Shown: piece by piece, positions 5,554-8,177 of the stretch
How positions within the stretch are numbered: position 1 is the first letter of the stretch
Layout of the letters: every line of letters starts with the position of its first letter
Assembly (NCBI GenBank): GCA_018663815.1
Contig: JABJPQ010000205.1
Span: 1 to 8,177, forward strand
DNA length: 8,177 bases
DNA from: Halobacteriovoraceae bacterium
GTDB lineage: Bacteria; Bdellovibrionota; Bacteriovoracia; Bacteriovoracales; Bacteriovoracaceae
Direction of reading: 5' to 3'
The notes under the pieces: generated by a model
Databases searched by the model: none
What the model saw: the letters and a program-made list of their open reading frames with translations, nothing else
What the model was told of the DNA's origin: nothing
Translations under genes and position numbers: made by a program

Positions 5554-6429
5554 GTGGGCATAAAAACAAAAAAAGTAGTTTTACTTACAGGAGCAAGTAC
5601 AGGGCTTGGGCTTAGTATTGCTAAAAAACTACTAAAAGAAGATTTTTTTCTCGTTCTAACTTCAAGAGGCTCCTCTTTGGGCCGTTTTGGGGAAAACGGG
5701 ATCTCTGCATCAGATAAGGTGTGGATAAGAGAGCTGGATGTCACTAATAACGATCAACGAGTTGATTTAATCTTAGAAATAAACCAGCGTCTTGGTGGCG
5801 TTGATATCTTAATCAATAATGCTGGCTTTACCTTTCGCTCTGTACTCGAGCACGTACAAGAAGAAGAGCGCATTCAACAAATGAATACCAACTTCAGAGG
5901 CCCAATGGAACTTATCCGGCTAGTACTACCATTAATGCGAGGTAAAAGGTCTGGACAAATTATCAATATTTCTTCTGTTGGTGGAATGATGGCCATGCCA
6001 ACAATGTCTATCTATAGCGCATCTAAGTGGGCACTTGAGGGTGCAACTGAAAGTTTATGGTATGAAGTGAAACCCTGGAATATAAATGTAACACTTATTC
6101 AACCTGGTTTTATTAACTCAGATTCATTTATGCATGTAAGGAATACGAAAAAAAGTAGCCTTTCTCAAAGAGGTAAGGATACTTATCAAAATCACTACTT
6201 AAATATGGCTTCTTTTGTTGAAAAACTTATGAAGCTAAGTCCATCAAATGCTGATGATGTTGCAAATAAAACAGTTAAAATCATAAAGATGAAAAGACCC
6301 CCACTAAGAGCCGCGGGGACAATTGATGCGCATATATTTAGTTTAATCAGAAGAATTTTACCTCGAAGACTCTATCATTTCATTTTGTACTATACACTTC
6401 CAGGCATAAGAACTTGGGGAAAAAAATAA
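5554..6429 (+). CDS. Short-chain dehydrogenase/reductase (classical SDR)
   Basis: A 291-residue NAD(P)-dependent oxidoreductase with all classical SDR landmarks: cofactor loop TGASTGLG (12-19), a Ser-Arg pair after beta-2 (37-38) that favours NADP(H), D62 in LDVT, NNAG (88-91), N113, catalytic S140/S141, Y154 and K158 (YSASK), and QPG (183-185). Beyond the core is a basic and hydrophobic C-terminal tail (about 259-285, HIFSLIRRILPRRLYHFILYY), seen in lipid- or retinol-type SDRs and possibly making membrane contact. The substrate cannot be told. The start is GTG: no other start codon exists between the upstream in-frame stop (5512) and 5554, and AAAGAG lies six bases before it. It follows the ClsB-type gene by 85 bases with its own likely promoter. 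Its stop directly abuts the convergent gene's stop. Confidence 0.88.
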   Translation: MGIKTKKVVLLTGASTGLGLSIAKKLLKEDFFLVLTSRGSSLGRFGENGISASDKVWIRELDVTNNDQRVDLILEINQRLGGVDILINNAGFTFRSVLEHVQEEERIQQMNTNFRGPMELIRLVLPLMRGKRSGQIINISSVGGMMAMPTMSIYSASKWALEGATESLWYEVKPWNINVTLIQPGFINSDSFMHVRNTKKSSLSQRGKDTYQNHYLNMASFVEKLMKLSPSNADDVANKTVKIIKMKRPPLRAAGTIDAHIFSLIRRILPRRLYHFILYYTLPGIRTWGKK

Positions 6430-6744
6430 TCACATCTCAATATTGAATTTTTTAAGCTTCGTGTATGCAATCTTTTTAGCCTGCTCTCTTACTTTTTTAA
6501 GCTCACCTGTATTACCTGTTCCTTTAACCTCAATCACTTTATCCACATAGCGATTTTTCCAAACATTCATCACTCTTATCTTAGAAAAGACCTTGGCTTT
6601 ATCAAATGAGTAACCAAACTCCTCAAAAGCAACAAACTGACCTCTGGGAGAAGATCCAAGAGCTTTAATCCTAACTGTGACTTTAGCTTCAACAGGTGCA
6701 AGACCCATAAACAACGTTGTTAGCATAATATACATTTTTTTCAT
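6430..6744 (-). CDS. Small secreted protein, loosely DUF2259-like
   Basis: A 104-residue exported protein with a signal peptide (MKKMYIMLTTLFMGLAPVEA, cleavage after residue 20). The segment SSPRGQFVAFEEFGYSFDKAK (31-51), followed by a KIRVMNVWKNRYV strand, resembles from memory the opening of DUF2259-type secreted proteins. Those are longer, so this would be a short relative; the assignment is tentative. The C-terminal 25 residues are a Lys-rich helix (ELKKVREQAKKIAYTKLKKF). The mature protein is strongly basic, which might favour contact with nucleic acid, peptidoglycan or anionic lipid, but function is unknown. AGGG six bases before the ATG supports the start. An inverted repeat brackets the region just upstream. 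The stop codon sits immediately next to the SDR stop with no spacer. Confidence 0.72.
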   Translation of the reverse strand: MKKMYIMLTTLFMGLAPVEAKVTVRIKALGSSPRGQFVAFEEFGYSFDKAKVFSKIRVMNVWKNRYVDKVIEVKGTGNTGELKKVREQAKKIAYTKLKKFNIEM

Positions 6745-6752
6745 AATTCACC

Positions 6753-6777
6753 CTTTGCTATTAGATATATTGCAAAG
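6753..6777. repeat. Inverted repeat overlapping the Shine-Dalgarno of the small secreted gene
   Basis: CTTTGC (6753-6758) and GCAAAG (6772-6777) form perfect arms around 13 AT-rich bases that include a -10-like TATATC on the minus strand (6764-6769). One arm overlaps the AAAGGG ribosome site of the gene starting at 6744. It could be a repressor operator over the promoter, or an mRNA hairpin masking the ribosome site if transcription starts further upstream. Confidence 0.4.
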
Positions 6778-6867
6778 ATGATGCCTTTTACTGATGCGTA
6801 ATTTCAGCAACTTAGCCAAGAATGGTGTTATAAATATAAGATATTCTCTAAATAATGACATTTTGAA

Positions 6868-6890
6868 AACTTCTCGAAGCTCAACTTCTC
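6868..6890 (+). repeat. Direct repeat AACTTCTC upstream of a -10 element
   Basis: AACTTCTC occurs at 6868-6875 and again at 6883-6890, 15 bases apart. The second copy falls where the -35 of the 6918 gene should be, and no -35 consensus is present there. Tandem half-sites in this position are typical of activator-dependent promoters, but an 8-base repeat can also be chance. Confidence 0.3.
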
Positions 6891-6905
6891 AATCCTTTTA
6901 GCCGA

Positions 6906-6911
6906 TATAAA
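6906..6911 (+). promoter_or_regulatory. -10 element predicting a leaderless start
   Basis: TATAAA (five of six to consensus) ends exactly six bases before the ATG at 6918. No Shine-Dalgarno is present and no -35 is recognisable. Confidence 0.4.
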
Positions 6912-6917
6912 TAACGT

Positions 6918-7199
6918 ATGATGAAACTAGCTATATTCTTAACTCTCAATTTCTTAATCAATACTCATGTCTCTGCACAAGAGAACAAAGATCCGCTTTA
7001 CAACGATCTTATGGCCAAGCACTTACAAAGTGGCCAATTAAATGATCAAGAATCTCAAAAACAAATATTTCAAAACTCAAAAGACCAAAAATGGAAAAAA
7101 AAGTTTAATCGACAAGTGCGTGGCGTAGCGTCCCAGTTAAAAAAAGAGACCAATACTATTCAATTTGTTAATCCAGCTATTGAAATTTCTGTAAAATAA
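6918..7199 (+). CDS. Small exported protein, unrecognised
   Basis: A 93-residue protein with a Sec signal peptide (MMKLAIFLTLNFLINTHVSA, cleavage about residue 20). The mature part is short, hydrophilic and Gln/Lys/Asn-rich, likely helical (DPLYNDLMAKHLQSGQLNDQESQKQ, about 25-49), then basic (WKKKFNRQVRGVASQLKKE, 59-77), ending in a short hydrophobic strand (IQFVNPAIEISV). I do not recognise the family. Translation could begin at the ATG at 6918 or the adjacent one at 6921; neither has a Shine-Dalgarno. It lies 31 bases upstream of apt and may share its transcript, though a shared function is not evident. Confidence 0.68.
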   Translation: MMKLAIFLTLNFLINTHVSAQENKDPLYNDLMAKHLQSGQLNDQESQKQIFQNSKDQKWKKKFNRQVRGVASQLKKETNTIQFVNPAIEISVK

Positions 7200-7230
7200 T
7201 TCTACTTTATGTATGCAAATAAGGACGCAT

Positions 7231-7740
7231 ATGAACAAGCAAGAATTCGAAAAATTAATCACTCATATTCCCGATTTCCCCAAAGTAGGTGTAACATTCA
7301 TGGATGTTTCTCCTCTGCTCAAACATCGATTTGATGATGTCATTACAGATATGTGTAAAAATATTGACTGGAGTAATGTTGATTATATTTTAGGGATTGA
7401 ATCAAGAGGTTTTATTCTTGGCTCTGCCATGGCCATAAAGCAAAACAAGGGCTTTATTCCTGTTCGCAAGAAAGGAAAACTTCCACCGCCTACAATTGGA
7501 GAAGATTATAGCCTTGAGTATGGACACGACACTCTTGAAATGAAGATTAATAAGGAGTCAGCTAAAATCGTAATTGTTGATGACGTTATTGCCACAGGAG
7601 GGACCCTAAAAGCTACAATCAAGCTTTGTGAGAGAAATAATTTTCAAGTCCAAGCCATAAGTATGTTAATCAATTTAAGATTTCTAAACCAACTTGATCA
7701 AGAATTTGATAATATTCACTCTGTACTTAACTTTGATTAA
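7231..7740 (+). CDS. apt: Adenine phosphoribosyltransferase
   Basis: A 169-residue type I phosphoribosyltransferase that converts adenine and PRPP to AMP and pyrophosphate in purine salvage, in the cytoplasm. Visible Apt landmarks are IPDFPKVGVTFMDVSPLL (13-30; the Apt-type FPxxG...F.D...L opening), GIESRGF (55-61), the PVRKKGKLP block (77-85), the flexible-loop DYSLEYG (92-98), and the PRPP-binding VIVDDVIATGGT (114-125). Length suits the family, slightly shorter than E. coli Apt and without its terminal PGH-type end. The ATG at 7231 is chosen over an in-frame ATG at 7213 because AAGGA sits five bases before 7231 and the extra six residues would be non-homologous. There is no clear promoter of its own; TTGAAA at 7180 lacks a matching -10. 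Confidence 0.93.
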   Translation: MNKQEFEKLITHIPDFPKVGVTFMDVSPLLKHRFDDVITDMCKNIDWSNVDYILGIESRGFILGSAMAIKQNKGFIPVRKKGKLPPPTIGEDYSLEYGHDTLEMKINKESAKIVIVDDVIATGGTLKATIKLCERNNFQVQAISMLINLRFLNQLDQEFDNIHSVLNFD

Positions 7741-7784
7741 AATACCAAACAATTTTACCCACTATAATTAATCAAATACTCCCA

Positions 7785-7790
7785 TAAAAT
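7785..7790 (+). promoter_or_regulatory. -10 element predicting a leaderless start
   Basis: TAAAAT (five of six) ends exactly six bases before the ATG at 7797. A perfect TATAAT at 7763-7768 is an alternative that would give a leader of about 22 bases. Neither has a good -35, and no Shine-Dalgarno is present before the ATG. Confidence 0.38.
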
Positions 7791-7796
7791 AGTAAT

Positions 7797-8177
7797 ATGG
7801 TTAAAGTTTTTAATATTGCGACGATGTTGCTCTTAGTATTTTTCTCAGTTAAAACATTTGCTCTCGAATCAACTGATCGTTTTAATACCCAAATTCTTAA
7901 AATTTATAATCGTAATATTTTAGTGCTTAACCGAGGGCTAGAAGATGGTATTATTAAAAAAGACCATGCAAAACTTTCTTCCGCTGATGGGTTTATCGCA
8001 AGGGGGATTTGTGTCCAAGCAACACTGCTAACAAGTCATTGGAAAATATATAGAGTTGTACGTCCCGAGCTTGTCAGTAAGGATACAATTTATAGACTTC
8101 GTTCAATAAACCAAAGTGAAATTCCAACTGAATTACGCAAATACGTCATGGTAGATTTTTCAAAATATTATAATGAA
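7797..8177 (+). CDS. Exported protein of unknown function, C-terminus cut by the right edge
   Basis: The frame opens at ATG 7797 and remains open for 127 codons to the window end. The N-terminus is a Sec signal peptide (MVKVFNIATMLLLVFFSVKTFA, cleavage about residue 22). It is followed by a short beta-rich block, ILKIYNRNILVLNRGLEDGIIKKDHAKL (33-60). The pattern (value, strand, LNRGLEDGI, basic/acidic turn) recalls small barrel modules in periplasmic proteins such as the FlgT C-terminal region, where a similar 'GxxDGI' turn occurs. That resemblance is loose. A second segment, GFIARGICVQATLLTSHWKIYRVVRPELV, looks like further strands. The family is not recognised and the function is unknown. 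There is no Shine-Dalgarno. It follows apt by 56 bases without a visible terminator. Confidence 0.75.
   Translation, partial: MVKVFNIATMLLLVFFSVKTFALESTDRFNTQILKIYNRNILVLNRGLEDGIIKKDHAKLSSADGFIARGICVQATLLTSHWKIYRVVRPELVSKDTIYRLRSINQSEIPTELRKYVMVDFSKYYNE

Noticed and set aside
5550..5744. A 64-codon minus-strand frame over the start of the SDR gene.
   Set aside because: Antisense to the SDR cofactor-binding region and without a ribosome site or protein-like features.
7213..7230. ATG at 7213 as the start of apt.
   Set aside because: AAGGA at 7221-7225 is ideally placed for the ATG at 7231, and the added six residues have no counterpart in Apt proteins.

Overview
The window is AT-rich, gene-dense bacterial chromosome with no mobile elements, tRNA, rRNA or CRISPR. 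It looks like a Gram-negative: there is a lipobox protein with LysM domains, a likely outer-membrane beta-barrel and several Sec signal peptides. The low GC, a DUF2452 protein and many small secreted orphans would fit a Bdellovibrionota / Bacteriovoracales-type organism. That placement is inference from gene character, not from a marker gene.

Layout, left to right. A CBS-pair protein (minus strand) runs off the left edge. A 388-base non-coding stretch follows; I read it as holding a structured RNA whose 17-bp closing stem contains two G-U wobbles, runs straight into seven Ts, and encloses a C-rich loop. Next come a LysM lipoprotein (+) and a stand-alone CheY-like receiver (-), tail to tail. 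Then a DUF2452 protein (+) overlaps tail to tail with a cysteine-rich secreted protein (-). A three-gene + strand run follows: a beta-barrel protein, an endonuclease/exonuclease/phosphatase (EEP) protein, and a ClsB-type cardiolipin synthase/phospholipase D, the last two overlapping by ATGA. An SDR oxidoreductase (+, GTG start) abuts a small secreted protein (-). The right end has a small secreted protein (+), adenine phosphoribosyltransferase (+), and an exported protein cut by the right edge.

Functional themes. Envelope biology dominates: peptidoglycan binding, an outer-membrane barrel, phospholipid head-group chemistry and exported small proteins. The EEP-ClsB pair resembles the E. coli ybhP-ybhO(clsB) arrangement. 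Signalling is represented by the receiver and the CBS protein, and purine salvage by apt.

The two most notable non-coding observations are the candidate RNA at about 545-671 and a start-site pattern. Four genes (starts 1925, 3016, 6918, 7797) have a TATAAT-like hexamer ending exactly six bases before the ATG and no well-placed Shine-Dalgarno, which predicts leaderless mRNAs. Most of the other genes have ordinary Shine-Dalgarno starts.
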